A DNA stretch of 64,000 nucleotides from contig LSRY02000057.1 in assembly GCA_001643675.2 (NCBI GenBank), positions 312,501 through 376,500 on the forward strand, written 5' to 3'. This document shows positions 32,759 to 47,700 of the stretch, piece by piece (position 1 is the stretch's first letter; each line of letters begins with the position of its first letter). The translations under genes were made by a program, and so were the position numbers. The DNA comes from Monocercomonoides exilis. Its lineage: Eukaryota; Preaxostyla; Oxymonadida; Polymastigidae. Under the pieces are notes generated by a model. The model ran no database searches, was not told where the DNA came from, and saw only the letters and a list, made by a program, of their open reading frames with translations.

Positions 32759-35700
32759 TCATACAGGTTTTAAAAGAAAATAAATCGTTTTTAGAATGGC
32801 TCGATGCAAACAACGAATGGTTGGAACAAAATGGTTATTCAAACAAGAATTTGTTTGCGACGCGCATGAAGAAGTGAACTCCTTCATCGTAACTCGTGGG
32901 TTAGATAACACAGATTTATCATTTACAGGTAATTCAATTTGAACAGAAAAGTTTTTTACAGATTTTTCACTCGAAGGATGCGATGAACACAAATTCTTTC
33001 CAGGAGATAAAAGAGATGTGGCTGCAACATCGTCTTCCAACTCCCAATCGTCTGGCCAAATGAGAAAGTTGAGGAATGAAGGAAGAGAAAACCGAGTAGA
33101 AGAAAGCAAATCTGGTGCAATAGAATTCAGAAGAGAAGGCGAGATTGGCAGAGACATAACAAACAGATGGTCGATAAAGGAGATTAACTGACTGACGTCC
33201 TTCTCTAACAGTCTTTCAGTTGCCATGCTTAAGTCTTTGTCCAAAGAAAACAGAGATGTTTGACTCTCGTTGAAGCTTGTTTGAGTAAGTAACGCACTGA
33301 TAGGTCGTGGAGGAACAGGAGATGCTCTGTGTGTAAAAGATGAGCAGCTCGAGGAAGAAGGCAAAGAAGACGCGGTTTCAGAACTTAATGATAACACTGT
33401 TGCAGGTGAAAGAGGGCGCGGTGGTGGAGGAAGGGGAGGAAGAGAAGCAGAGCTGCTTGATTTCGGCATTGACGAAGGATAAGGCGAGATTGAAGGCGAA
33501 GGTGAAGAAGATAAAGACTTAATCGAATCATTGCTGTAATCAGAATGAGAGATCTTAAAATCAGGTGAGACAGAACTGGAAGGTGGAAGAGGCAGTTCTG
33601 TAAGAAGGCTACGTGAGCTTTCTCCCTCACTTTGAGATGTGGAAAATGAGCGTGTTGATATCATCGATTGAGGCTCGGATAACTTTGCCGAAGAAAACTT
33701 AACGGTCTTCTGTTTTTCTATTTGATGCTTCTTTTTGGATTCGCCTTCAGTTTCAATTGCATTTTCTTTGAGACGAGGCATCAGAAGTGGCCGAGCTCTG
33801 TAAAATCCACCCAATTTGGCGAGTGGAGTGTAAAGAGAAGATAAAGAGTTCGTCAATGTGTAGTTCAGAGGATTAATAGTGAAAAATATTGAAGAAGGAA
33901 ATACAGCTTGATGAGCTATGGAAGGTACGGAGCATTCGTGGAGATAAAGAAGAGCTGTGCAAATATCGAGTGCGATCTTGAGAATAACAACAGGCGAAAT
34001 GAAAAGTTGGAAAGGCGATTCGTCGAAGTCTGAGTCAGCAAACAAACTGGGCTTCATTTCTCCAGCTGAAATGTGCCTTTTGCGTGGCAAAGGCAAAGAA
34101 TGGTGACTTTCTTGTGGAAATGAAGCAAGTGGATGAGGAAGCAGATGTTTGAAATAACGAACTCGAAACTGTTGATCATCACCAGAAAAATGCAGGAGCT
34201 TTTTCGCTTTTTTCGTTGAAGCCTGCTGCATTTCTGTCAGCTGAGACAGAAAAGCGTTGCACGAAAGAGCATATCTTTCAACATTGACATGAATTGAAGG
34301 AAGAGCTCGCACAGCAGAAGAATGAAGAATACACGGATGAGATAGAGTTGATTGAAAGAAGGCTGCTGATAAGTAATCTTGCAAGGAAATTGTGCTTCTA
34401 TCGCACATACTAATTCCAGCCAACCGAACAGTTAGCCCAACTCTACGAGACAAAAGAGCCAAGTAATGACTGTTAACTTTTGGAGATTTCACAGAAGTTT
34501 TTAAAGGAGTAGAAGTTACAGCTTCATAACTTGGCAAATTTTGGATGTTTAGGCATGGAGATGATGGAGTATTATCAGATAAATTTGATCCAGAATCTTC
34601 GATATTTTGTTCAGTGAAAGTTTCGTATTGAGAAAGCAAAGGAGACATTGAGCATGAACGAGATGAACTGCGCATTTTATGCAAATCTAAATGAGGAAGG
34701 TAGCACACAATGAAAGAAGGAAGCTCCATTGGATTCGGTTCTTCTTGCTTTTGGTCCACAGCAAATGGATCAAAGAGAAGAAAAGATTTCGAAAACCATT
34801 TTGAGAATGAAGAAAAGAAAGAAAGCATCTGGCCATGCTTCGATTTAGCAAAATTCTTTTGGTGTGTCAAGCATGGATTATATGCAGCTTCCTTTAAAGA
34901 ATAAATATTGTCTGACACTTGTAAAGATTCGCTATTTCTACTTGAAAGATGAGCTTGGCCACTTTCCTCTTTGAGTATTGCGTTTGCATCTTCCGATGCT
35001 TTCATTGAATGATCAGCATCTAATGACATTGTGCTTACAAAAGAATTATTAACTTTTTCATCAATTGAAGCGAATTGTTCAGAAACTTCAATTAACTTCC
35101 ACCATTTCAACAGTTCTGAGATTGTTAAGAATGAGTCAAAAGATGAACCAAGTGTCATTTCAGGAGCAGCAGTGTGCAGCAGACTCAAAAGGTTTTGTAA
35201 CCGATTGCTCGTGAGTTTTGAGGAAATGCAATATGAGTGATATTTCTCTCTCACATAGCGCATAACATCTATTAAAGGAGAGCATGATATTAAACGCAGA
35301 GTATCTGAGTTGTGGTCTGTTTTTGTGAAAATAAATGGAAGTCTCGAAAAAGGCAAAGAATGAATTGTTTCCCAATCAGGATATTGATGAGAAGGAAGAA
35401 TTTTTAATCTTCTATTATTTTCTGTGTTTTTCTGTGGTTTTGATTCGAGATCATCATCCGCATCTGCATCATTACGAATAAAGTCGAATGACAGATCAAT
35501 TTCTTTTGGAAGATCTGGCAACGATGATTTATTTAATGCAACGTTACACAAAGAATAAAATGTTGCTTCGCCTTCAGAGTTAGTTGAATCTTCATTTACT
35601 GGAGGGATACAAATGTTGGGCTGTACAGTCATGCAACAGAATTCCGCCGTTCCATCAGACTTATTTTTGTCTTTAGAACTTGTCAACTTTGAAAGAAGAC

Positions 35701-38700
35701 ATCTCACAGTATTGCAAAGCACAACAAGCACCATGTCTACAAAATGTGGATGATGGCCTGCAACAGTTATATTCACAATTTGTGCTTTTTCTTCTGAAGG
35801 AAGTCGACACTTTTGATTACATTCAATCAGAAATGTTAAATCAAATGGAACAACAATTTTCTGCTCGGATTGTTTATCAACTTCGTTTTGCAATGAAGCT
35901 GCTTCAATGTCTCCCAAATTTTTTATGTTTTGAGAAAATGAATCAATATTTTTTGAATTTCGTTTGTAATTAACTTTTCCATCTGCAGAAACAAAACATT
36001 TGTTTGTTTTGGATTTATTCAGTAAACGTGACATCGCCTTGATCAATGGGAAATATCGAGTGTACTTTTTCTCCATTTCAGAAGGAATTTCTATCAAATT
36101 GTCAGCATCTTTCTCCTTTTTAGTTTTTTGCTTTTTTGCCATTTTCTCAGATTTTTCTTGCCTCTTTTCTTTCTTTTTCTTTTCATGCTTCTTTGAACGG
36201 GAACGTTTTAAATCTTTCAATGACGAATCTCCTTTAACATCCACAAATTCTAACGTCCTCTCAGAAATGGTTGCTAAGTTCTTGCTGTTTAAGCTGATTG
36301 GTAAAAATGATTTGAATCCTCCAATGACTCCACCACAGTTAGATGGCTCATGAGATGAGGCTTTCCAAGGAACAATAAACGAGACTGCTGGTTGAATTCC
36401 GTTCAGATTTTCTTCTTCACACTTATCTTTGAAAGTGGCAATTTGTTTATTCAATTTTGATTCTGCTGTTCTAACAAATGATGTAAGTGATGGAAGCAAA
36501 GTCGAAATAATTGCAGACACATCAGCGGACGTAATGAAAATTCGTGAGCGACTTTCAACTTTCAGTCCAAAAGCATAAGAAAAATTATGACAAGGCTTTA
36601 CGATTGAAGGAGAAACAGTAGTTGAATTTTCAGAATTCAATTCTGAAGGATTTGCTGGTGAAACTTCTGTTTTGTATATATTTGTTTCATCTTTGTTTTC
36701 TTTAAGAAGAAAATCAGTATCTTTCACAAGAGAACACGACGGCCACAGGCAATTATATGAAGCATCTTGTGGCTTTAAGCCCAGATGAGCATAAAGCCAC
36801 AAAGGATACGAATGTGCCTCTGAGACAGTTGAAGACAAATTATCGATAAAGTCGTGAGCATGCTGACAATTATCAGCACCTTCATTACACATCTTATTTA
36901 CATCTCCAAATATTTGTCTTTCAACAAACTGCCTCAGATAAGCGAATGCCAACACAAGCACATTATTTGAGTTTGCCAGTCCATCATCTTCACACAAATA
37001 CTTCTTCATATGTTTTTGTGATTTATCATCGGTATAATACAACTTATCTGCTGCAAAGAGGTAATTTAAGATCCACATAGAATCGACAACGACTTGAGAC
37101 TGAATAGTGCCTTTGAGCTCTGATTGCTTCAAATCAGTAATTGAATGCTGAATCAAAAAAGAATGAAGTGATGAAGGAATTGTCAAACGAGGAAGATATG
37201 CGAAGATTCCCCAAGTACTCATCGATCGAATAAAGCTATGCAATGAAGAGTTTTTGATGCCATAGGAGCTCGCCAACTTTTTGAACTCGGAATATGAATA
37301 GCATATTTGAAGCCCATGTAACAGCAATGGGATAATCTTTGCATCTTCTGTCACTTCTGTTGCCAGTTTTTTCTTTTTCTGCGGATAGCACAGTTCCATA
37401 AACTTTAACATTGTTTGTATCATGTTGATCTGCTCTTCACTATGCTCAAGCGCAGAGCTTCTTTCCCAAAGTTCGTTCCACAGTGAAATATGAGATGGCT
37501 CAAGAAATTGTGCGGTGGCAGGAAGTGAAAATGTTGAAAGCAGACGATGCAGCGAGTATAGAAACACATTTGCTCCAAATGGCTCTGATGCAATTGGCTT
37601 CAAAGCACAGCATTCTTCTGACTCTTGTTGCTGCATTGAATCTGGCTGCATCTGAAGTGCTTTTTCCACAGCTTGATCTGTTGAGTTGCTGACCTCTCGA
37701 AGCTTGTCATTTGCGTTCTTTGGATGCTTTTTTGAGGAAGAGGAAGTTTGCTTCTCATGAATGACAACCCAAAAAGGATGATGGAAAACATCTTGAAATT
37801 CTGACTGGCACAACTTTGCAAAAGAAACATTTGTATGTTCATTAAACTCAGAATGAGAAACAGAATGATCGTCAGAAGCTGAACTCGAGGGCACCTGTTT
37901 TGTAACTGCTTCGAACACTTCCTCCATTGAGCCATACTCATCCATCAAATCCGGCCCGACATCCATCGATTCTGTTCTGTGCAAATCGGATGGATGAAAT
38001 GAAAGCACACTGCTGATAATCTGTGGTGTCTTCTCTCTTGCTTTCTGCAGCTTCTTTTCTCTCACCGCTGCCTGAAACGCCAGCAGTGGAGGTGGACCTG
38101 CAACAAATTGAATGGAACCGCATGAAGCACATTTCATGGACGGCTTAGTTCGATCCATCGTTTCATTTTGGCAATGCAATTTTTTATTTTCTTCGGTTAG
38201 TGAAACATTATCACTGCAAGTTAAGCGTCTTCCTGCAAATGAACCTTGGAACAAAGGAAGATTGCCTGTGAACAGAAAATCTTTTTGGTTTTCGCTTTCT
38301 TCTGAAATCCTGCAACATTTTGTAGAATATTGTTTCTTGTATGACTTACTCAAAAAACCTGAGCAAACTGTTGGGTGCAAAGAACGAGGAGGAGCATAAG
38401 AGAAATTATTGTTGCGATTAAACTCAACGATTGGAGAAGGTGAATTTGTTCCTTGTGGAAAAGAGGCAGAATTCAATGAATTTTGTTCCATATTTGTAAA
38501 GTGAGATAGAGAATTAGAAACAGAAGAAGGACGAAGTTGATCAGATGCAACAGTTGGGTGATATGAGGCAGATGCAGATGAAGTACGAGGATGCAACGGA
38601 GGTGATGGGATTGGAGAGAGCCGAGGAGATGGAATTGGAAGGTGTGGTGGCGTTGGAATATGCTGTTGAGAAAATGGAGGAGAAGGTTCAGAAGATACCT

Positions 38701-41700
38701 GCAAAGAAAGCGAGTCTAATGAATCAAGCAAAGCTGGTTGAAATTCTGGTGGAATTGGCGAGGAAACTGGATTAAGCGGAGGAGAAGTTGCAGATCGGGT
38801 TGATGAAGGATAAGATTGCGTTGTTCCATTTTCAGAAAATGTATTCTTTTGTGTCGTGTTCATTTTTCCAAATCCGTTTGGAAAAGAACTAAGAATTTGT
38901 AATGAATCCTGAAAAGTTTGAATGCCTGCAAGAGATGTTGCTGATCCTAATGATTTATGTGTGAATTTGCTGATATGATGGTAATTATTGTTGGTATCAT
39001 GGCTCATAAACGATTTATCCGAATTGTGCGAATTCTGTTCGAAAGAGGACATTTGCTGAGAATTTAGTGTTTCTCTGCTTAAGGTGTCCTGAAGCAATCT
39101 CGAGCTAACTGGGGTGTTATCCTTTACTTGCTCTGTTGAATTATCCAATTTTGATTGATTATGGCTCTTCTTCAGTGTCTCCATCGGAGCATATAAAAGA
39201 AGTTCTCCATCGTTGCAAATTGTGTCTGTCCACTCAGAAATACAAGCAACAATCGCTTCAGTCATCTGTGCAACCTTTTCATTAACAGTTATTGAAGATG
39301 ATGTTTCATCCTTTTTCGTAACCATCACCAGTCCTTTATCAGAACCAGATGATTTTTCTTTATTGGTTTCAAAGTTTGCATTGTTGCCTCCTTCTGTTTG
39401 TCTCTCGTTTGTTATGCTTTTATTTTCATTTTCGACGTTGTACCAACTTTGAGAAATGAGCACAGCATCATCTTGAATCCCTTGAGGCGGGCGTGCTTCG
39501 GATGCATCAACATCACATTCAGCAACTTCAGTGCTTTTTGAAGGGCTCACAACTTCATCAGGATTTAGCTTGCTCTCATTTTTGCTGCTGCCGACAATGT
39601 CAAATTTCTGCTGCACATCAGACTCAACTGTTGTGTAACTTCTCTCCATTTCAGTGCTTTTGCTCATAAAATACACATTTCTGTCTTCAACTTCTGAAAC
39701 CCAAAATGATGAAGGCAAATTGATTTCATCCTCCTCCTTTTCTTTATCAACAGTTATCATCATTATATTCTTGTTCTCTATCAACTCTTCTTTCATCAGA
39801 TGCCCCTGGAGCTGAACATAATCAAGATCATCGACAGGAGAAAGATGCTTCACCATTTTATGCTCCGCGATTTCTCTTTTTGAAAATGGAACTTTTGAAT
39901 TACTTGAAACAGGCAGTGAAAGAGGTCGAGTGATTTCTGTTTTTCTTCTTTTCTCAAAGCTTCGGGTGTGCTCGGTTTCAATTTGCATTGTATAAGATCT
40001 GATAGGCTGAGGAGGATGAAGAGTGCTTAATTCATTCGCTTCAGAAGATAAATGATCTTCAGACATAACAACATTGATGATCAAATAAACAATAAATCGG
40101 ATGCCAAATGCCAGGGCAATTTCATGCAAACTGTTCAATGTTGCAAAAAGAGAGCAGACAAATGACTGAGGAAGAGAGGCCTTTGGAGCATTTCCAATTG
40201 CGCATCTAGTTGAGTCTGAAAAAGTCAGCTGATCAAAAGAAAGAGAAAGAGAAAGCAAAATTGGAGTCGGAAATGTGCTTATAGTCGAAGGAAATAAAGC
40301 AGTTTGTTCAGATGTTTGAACGAATGAGCGAAAAGAAAGGCAGAGCCAAAAAAGGCGAGAAAATGAAAGAGAAGAAGGGATGTGGAGAATATGAGTGTGC
40401 TGTCCAGGAAGAGGATTGTTGAATAGCGTGAATGTCTCAACTGAAGAATTATGAGATGATGCCAAAACAATTGGTTTTGCATCATCTTCATTCGAAAGAC
40501 TAACGTTGTTGTCGGGTGTCGCAACTTTGTTGAAAGCGTCGTTGAATGTGCTCTGAGACAACGCACTGAAAAGCGCTGATGACAACGGAGAATGCGAAGA
40601 ATTACGAGAAAAACCGTTTGTTTTGCCTTCGTCCGATAATGCAATCACCCGAATGAACGAAAGAGGAGAAGGGGTGATAGGCAACGGATGATCGATTGCA
40701 TCGGATGATGGCTCTGCCTTTCTCTTCATCTCAACAGCTGTTATTACTTCTGCAACAATTGGTGCTAAAGATATTTCTGAAGGGGAACGAGCCATTCCAT
40801 CGCAAACAGAGAACTCTAAAGGCGAAGCAGAGTGAAAAGCTTTCCAAAGAGCAGAAGTGCTGATCATCTTCAATATCTTTTCTGATGTTGTGTGTATCCA
40901 CTCATCCAGCGCCTCTTCTTGCGACGCTCTCAAAATGAACAGCGGAGGAGGATTGAAATTTTGTAAAATTGACACAAAATGATTTGGAGAAGAATTAGTT
41001 TCAGAATTTGTTTGAACAGTGTTTGGTTCAGACGTTGCTAACAATTGCCGTTCAACGTCTCGAAAAAACACAGAGCCAGAAGCAGAAACAAGCATTTTTT
41101 GTAGAATTGAGTTAAGTTGCGAGGAAGCCTTCGCAATGTAGCTTGCGATTGGTGGAGCAGGGAATGAGGATGCCAAGAGCAACTGATGTGTCATCCGCAG
41201 AACAGTCAAAAATGTGTCTGGCAGCATCAGATTCACATGAAACGGAGGGCAGATGTGCTGAAAAGGTGATAATGAACTTGAAGCAGGCATTGGAATGGCT
41301 TCAATGTATTTCAAGAAGAAACGTTTGAAAGGTCTGTACTGTTTAGACAGATGGCGAGATCCAAATGTGAAAGATTGTTTTGCTTCAGAGCGGTGGTTGG
41401 TTTGTGAATAAGACGAACGAGAAACAATTTCTGATGAATTTTTATCGAAAATTTGGTAAGTAGAGTTTAACTGAAGAGACGCTGTTGAAGCTGAAGAAGA
41501 AGAATCAGTCGAAGTACTCGACGATGAAGACATCCTCTTCAGCTTCTTACGCGGCAATGTATTCGCCTGACTATCCAATAACTCGCTTGCTTTCACTGGC
41601 TCATCGATCTTCTTTTCAGAGGCAGTTGCAGAATTAGTCGATGCTGTTCGAGCCAGCCGCGAATTCTTGCGCTGCAGCTGATATTGTGCGTATCTCTCGC

Positions 41701-44700
41701 TTTTCTGCGCCTTTTTGCGGGCTTCTTTGTAGTTCTTTGAGATCTCTTTCAGTTCCTTTTCCACTTGCGCCTTCAGATCTTTGGCATATGACTGGATGCT
41801 CAGCAGCTTAATCTCAGATGCCAAGCGAAGAAGCGGATCTTTCGGATGAATCAAACTGAAAGAAGAGGATGATGCAATCTTGGATGTTGCCCTTGTGGAT
41901 GCGTTGTTGACAGAGACAAGAAGAGAAAGCGAAGGAAGCCTTGTGATAGAGCCAGGAACCGACCTCAAAAAAGGATTGAATGACAGGTTCAGAAACTTCA
42001 GGTGCTCAAACTGGCAAATCGAGGATGGAACAGTTGTTAGTGCATTATGAGACAAATCGAGATATTCGAGTGTGTTAATCAGGCGTGACTCTGACGAAAG
42101 GGCTGTAGAAGCAATCAATTGAGATAGCTGGTTCGATGTGAGTGCACATCCTCTCAATGAGAGATGAGTCAGTGAAAGAGATGACAAAAAGTCAATTGGT
42201 GAGAAAATAGAAAGCGACAGAGGTTTTTCAGAGTTTATCAGTTCATCTTGTTCTAACTCAATGTCACCACTTTGCTTTGAAAAACTAAGCAGATTCATCA
42301 GATGAGCACAAGGGAGAGCCGCCTTCATCATTCTTGAGAGTGGAATTGTTGAGTAATGCAGATCAAGAACATTACAGTCTGCAAGAAGATGCTGAAGCAT
42401 TTCTGAAGTATCAGAGGAAATTGATAGTAGGGCTTCGTGGATAGACAATGAATGCTTTTGATTAGTATGAATTCCGTTTGGCCTCTGTGATTGCATCAGC
42501 GCTTCAGCCAAACTTGAAGGAGAATTCATTGTTGAAGGCAACAGTTCAGATGAGACAAAGCATTTTGTTATAAATTTTGCATAGCTCAAATGGACGTGGA
42601 TGATTTTCGCCAGATCAATTGTGTGGAATAAGAGAGGAAGTGTGCAAACAGCAACGTTTTGAAGGAAATTATCCATCTGAAGCATATCCAAAGCAGATTG
42701 TGTTACTTGAATAATTATAGGCGAACGTGGTAAATCTGGCATTTCTATGCACTGAAGATTAATATATCGTTCATAATGAGATGTGATACTCTTCATTCTT
42801 TGAACCTTCACTTCATTTGATGATTCCTCTGAGAATGCTTTCTCATCAGACAAGAATGAAAGCAACCGCAGTGTCACAATGCCCATTCGAATGAACAGCG
42901 ATGGAGGAACACAGAGCATCGCGCAAATCGACTCCAGCTGGTCTTTTTCTGTTATCGGATCGATTTTCTTGTCTGAAGCAATCATCCGCATCAGAATCAT
43001 TGCTGCTTTCGAGTCGTCGTTTTCTCGCACTTTCTCTCTTTCGGTCAAAACCTGCTTCCATTCGCCTGCTTTGACTTCGTCGCAAAGCAGCTCTGTGAAA
43101 AAGATTGATGACTCGAAAACTGCTGGGATTGATAGAAAAACTGTCTCAGAATTCAATTCTGTCTCATTCGAGGCGGTTTCATTCCAATCAATTGTATCCT
43201 TTTCCTCACAAACTTCTGCAACTGTTCCTTCAGCCTCAACATTTGTGAGAGCATCCGTCCATTTCTCAACAAGAGCCACAAGCGCTTCTGTTTCAGGCAT
43301 CTCCCACATTCTCTCTCCTATTCTGTATGGATCAGACCCTCTTCGCAGCATCCGCAGGACATGAAACACAGAAAAGACATGTTGAAAGGGGGATAAATCT
43401 GAGTGGGTGTGTTTTTCATACAGAGAATGAACCTCAACATGATTGGGTGAAGAAGCATCCTGCTCGTCCTCTTCTTTCTGACTCTGTTTGGTCCGTTTCG
43501 AATGCGACGAGGAAGAATACGAATGAGACGGGGGAGCACTCAGAAGATGAGCAAGTGCTGCATCACTCTCTGCAAAGATGCTCTGAACAGAACGCGACAA
43601 AAGCACCGAGTGAAGGAGAAGACAAGGCAGCGATGATAACACAGCATCAGCTGCGCCAAACAGACAGGAATGGAAGAAGCGCCGGGCTTCTGTTCGGAGT
43701 GAGGCACAGGCTGTTACCAAAGAGAGGATGTATTTGTTCTTGTTTGGATGAAGGGTGGTTAAATCAGGTGAAGCAGAATCCGATAAAGACAGATCAGAAG
43801 TGTCATTCTGTCGCAATCTCTGGATCAGATCGGCAGTTGCTTCAAAAAGAAGCACAACTCTTTTATCTTTCTTTTCTCCTTCGCTTTTTTCGCCTTCTAC
43901 CAAAACATCATTACTCTCAACATTTTGAGTATTTGCATCAAAACGCTCACTCAAATTTACCAGAGCAGTGTCAATGCCAGCCTCAGGTGGAATATCACAG
44001 CCCATAAAGAGGAGAAGCACTGCAGCCGCAGCGTCTTCGATGAGGAGTGCATGAACAAGAGGATGGCTGCTCAGAAAGAGAACAGGCTTCGGCGGCGACT
44101 GCAGGGCAGAAGTGGCTGCGGAGGCTGGGTGGATGCCTGGGAGAGAAGGGCTTGGGGCCTTTCCAGGTGAGGAGAAGATAATCTGAGAGGAGGAAATATC
44201 GCGTTTGATGCTTTTGCGTGTGGAGGGCTGGACTGTCGTGCCTCGCCGAGAAGAAGAAAAAGAAGAAGGGGGAGGAGGAGTGAAGGACAGTTGAGGCACT
44301 TGAGACTGGACAGAAATAGAAGCACTGGAAGCATTGCGTGAATGAGCTGTCTCTCTCAGATAGGACGAAGAGAAAGAAGGAAAATCTGAACGGCTGGATG
44401 ACTCACTCACATCAACCAGCGGGGCTGCCTCGTGAAAGGGGCAGATGGTCTGCGATCTGCTTTTCTTCATTGGAGCTGACGAAGTCTGCGGAGGCTGCTT
44501 GAGAGAAGCAAACTGGGCAGGGTATTTGTTCAGCGAAGAGAGCAAGTTGATTGAGGGAGACAGCTCATCTGTGCCTGTCTGCTGTGCCAGTGTTTGTGTG
44601 AGAAGGAGAGAGAGAGAAATGACTGGCAGAAAAAACGAGTCAGTGATGATTGCCTGGCCCGAACAGGAGCCAGCCAACGGAAGCTGAGGGGAAGCAGTGG

Positions 44701-47700
44701 AGGATAGAGGAGGTTGGAGCGAGGTGTGGGAAAGCGAGCTGTGAAGTGTGCTGTTTCTGTTCTGAACGCCCCAGGGATGTGAAGAAGAAGAAGAAGAAGA
44801 AGTTCCAGTTGGAGAGAGAGGAGCAGATGGAGCAAAAGAAGAGGCATTGTTTGAAGAATTACGAGAAGATTCGGCTGATTCGTGTGTTGGATAGCTGTAG
44901 AGGGTGCCAAACAAAGTGTTGGTGCCTGTTTTCAAGGGAGAAGACAGAGAGATTTCGCGATGGCTCAAAAGAAGACGGAGAAGGGAAAGGTTTCCGGACT
45001 GAACAGCTGCCAGAATGGGAGTGGAATTAGCAGAGAGAGTTAAAGTGGATGTGGATGTGGATGAAGAAGAAGAAGGTGATGATGAAGGTGATAATGAATT
45101 AGCAGCATTTGAATGAGCAAGAGAAAAAGAAGAAGCTGAAGAAGAAGATGAGGTTGGTGAAGAGGTAGGTGATGAAAGTGTTGTGTTGTCTGAAGCAGAA
45201 GAAACCGAAAGAGGAGCAAGTGGCATCAGAGGAGCGATTTGAGAGAGCATTCCAGAGAGAGAAGATGCTGAAAGAGAAGAAGCAGCAGCGGAAGGGTCTG
45301 TGACGTGTGACTCTGGAGACGGTAAGCAAGCATTTGCAGGTGATGAAGAAAAAAGAGGAAGAGAAGGAGAAGAAGATGAAAATGAAGATGAAGAAGAAGA
45401 AGAAGTACCACCAGCATTCGCAGAATTTGGAGAAAGCATGGGAGAGTGTGAAGGCATAGGCGACTGCATCGGATTTGGTGAGCTGTTGCGAGGCGAAGAC
45501 TGAGGAGAGAGCGGAAGATTGGCAGTCAGCAGAGCAGGGGACATGACAGAGGGCGGGGGTGTCGGCACAGCACGTGTGTTTCCCACAGGCTTGTCGATCA
45601 TGTCCATCCAGTTCTTGGTGATGTGGCTGGGAACACACAGGCCCCGCGGAAGAGGAGCCTTGATGGCCTGCGATGTGGCGCAGTTCGGGCTGCAGCCGGC
45701 GTCGAGGAGTAGCTGCACGACAGAAGAATGGCCGCCGCGTGCTGCGCATATCAGCGGCGTTAGCCCTCTTCCGTCGGGGGTGAAGGGGCCTGCCCCGTTG
45801 AGAAGGAGCAGATGCACAAGCGGGACGTGGCCAGCGAGACAGGCGAGCATCAGGGCGTTGAATGAGTGGGTGGAGCGTGTGTGGATGTTCGCACCGCGCA
45901 GAAGGAGCTCATTCGCAGCCTGTACTGCGTGTGAGAGGCAAGCACACATCAGCGGGGTGATGCCATCAGCATCAGTCGACAGCGCATCGATGGACATTCC
46001 ATTCGCCAGGAAGAAGCGGAGCAGGCCGACGTTGTTCTCTTCGGCAGCGATGTGCAGCATCACTCCTTTGTTCCTCCTCTCACAGCCAAACATCTCCAGT
46101 CTCGTCAGATTCGGGCAGTGGCGCGCAAGCAGACGGATAGACTCGTCGCCGATGAGCTCGCAGTCTTCCAGCGAAAGCGACTCGAGACAAGGGCAGCTAA
46201 CAGCGAGGGCAGCCACAGCAGCGTCCGTCAGGGAAGAGCAGCTCTTCAGCTTCAGCTTCTTCAGAGTGGGGCAAGAGGAGGCAAGAGAGGCGATGAAGGA
46301 GTCGGTGACTCCGGTGCAGAAGGAGAGGTTGAGTGATGTGATGGGAGGAAGAACTGGTTTGGTTGATGGAATGCAAATGGAAGGCTGTGGAGATGATGAG
46401 GAAGAGGAAGAGGAAGAGGCAGAGGAAGAGGTAGATGCAGAGATGGAATAAGAAGTAACTGATGATGGTAGTGATGATGAAGGTGGAGGAGGAGAAGGAG
46501 TTGGAAGAGGCTCCGGAAAGTCGGCTGGCATTGGGTATGTTGGAGAAACAGATGGGGAATGAGTAGGTGTGTGGTACATTGCAGACTCGTCAGCCTGTGG
46601 AAGGGCAGGCGGAGGAGGCACAACGCTTGATGGATATAGTGCTGCTGGTACTGGCGGGGGAGATATTGGCTTCTGAGAAGCTAACGATGTCGATGGCAAA
46701 ACAGATGTTGCTGCTGACTGGTTCTCCATCGACAGGTCAAGGCACCTCAGATCCAAAGCAGACAGAGACTTGCAGTTGCTGCTGAGTGCTGAGATGCCTT
46801 CGTGGGTGATTTGAGAGCACCATCCGATCTTCAGCACTTGCAGATGCTTCAGGCCGACAACTGCGCTTGCTGGTGCAGACGGCATGGGCGGAGGAGGAAG
46901 AGGCGGTGTTCCAGAGAGTGACAGCGCAATAACAGAGGAATCTTCTTCGTTTTTGAGAGTCGATTCGAAATGTGTATTAGATGGTGTTGGAATGCCAGTG
47001 AATGTCTTTGCTTCGTCATGAGATTTTTGCGACTGGGAAACACCGAGTTGATAAACAGAGTTCTTTGAAATATTTTCTCGGTCTTCTTGTTCTATTAATC
47101 CATCTCTTAATTTATCGTGTTGCTTTCCAATTACAAAAAGCGACATATTTGTTAACTTTGTGCAGCCTATTAGATTTAGCTTTTTAATTCCATGGCAATG
47201 AGCTGCAAGTGATAAGATAGAAATATCAGTAAGTTGACTTAATCCTCGTAAAGAAACATTTTCCAAAAAGGGTTGGCTCTCAAAAAACGTGGTGATTGCT
47301 CTATCAGTTAATTCACAAGCTCCATAAAAGGATATAGAAATTAGTTTTGGACAAAGTGTTGATAATAAAATCACTGTTGAATCATCAATAGTATCTCTTA
47401 ATAGAGAAAGATCAAGATGTCTGAGCGAAGAAAACGATGGCTGCTTTAAAGGAATAAAACCAATTGAAGAAATGTTTGTTTGTCTCAATGAGAGTGAAGA
47501 TATATTTGTAAGTTGAGAGAGCGGAAAAACAGCTTCGTTACTTATTGGACATAAATTCAAAGAAAGTGAAGTAAGGCATTTATTTCTTGATAAAAGTTCG
47601 GAAATAATACTGTCATTTACTTCCTCTAAGCCATCAAGGATAATTTCTTCAAGTTGTGTAAAATTTGATACAATTGCACGTAAATCGTCTGTAGAAAGAT

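Noticed and set aside
45519-46451. 310-codon + strand ORF
   Set aside because: Antisense to the ankyrin/LRR region of the giant gene, whose frame is clearly the real one.
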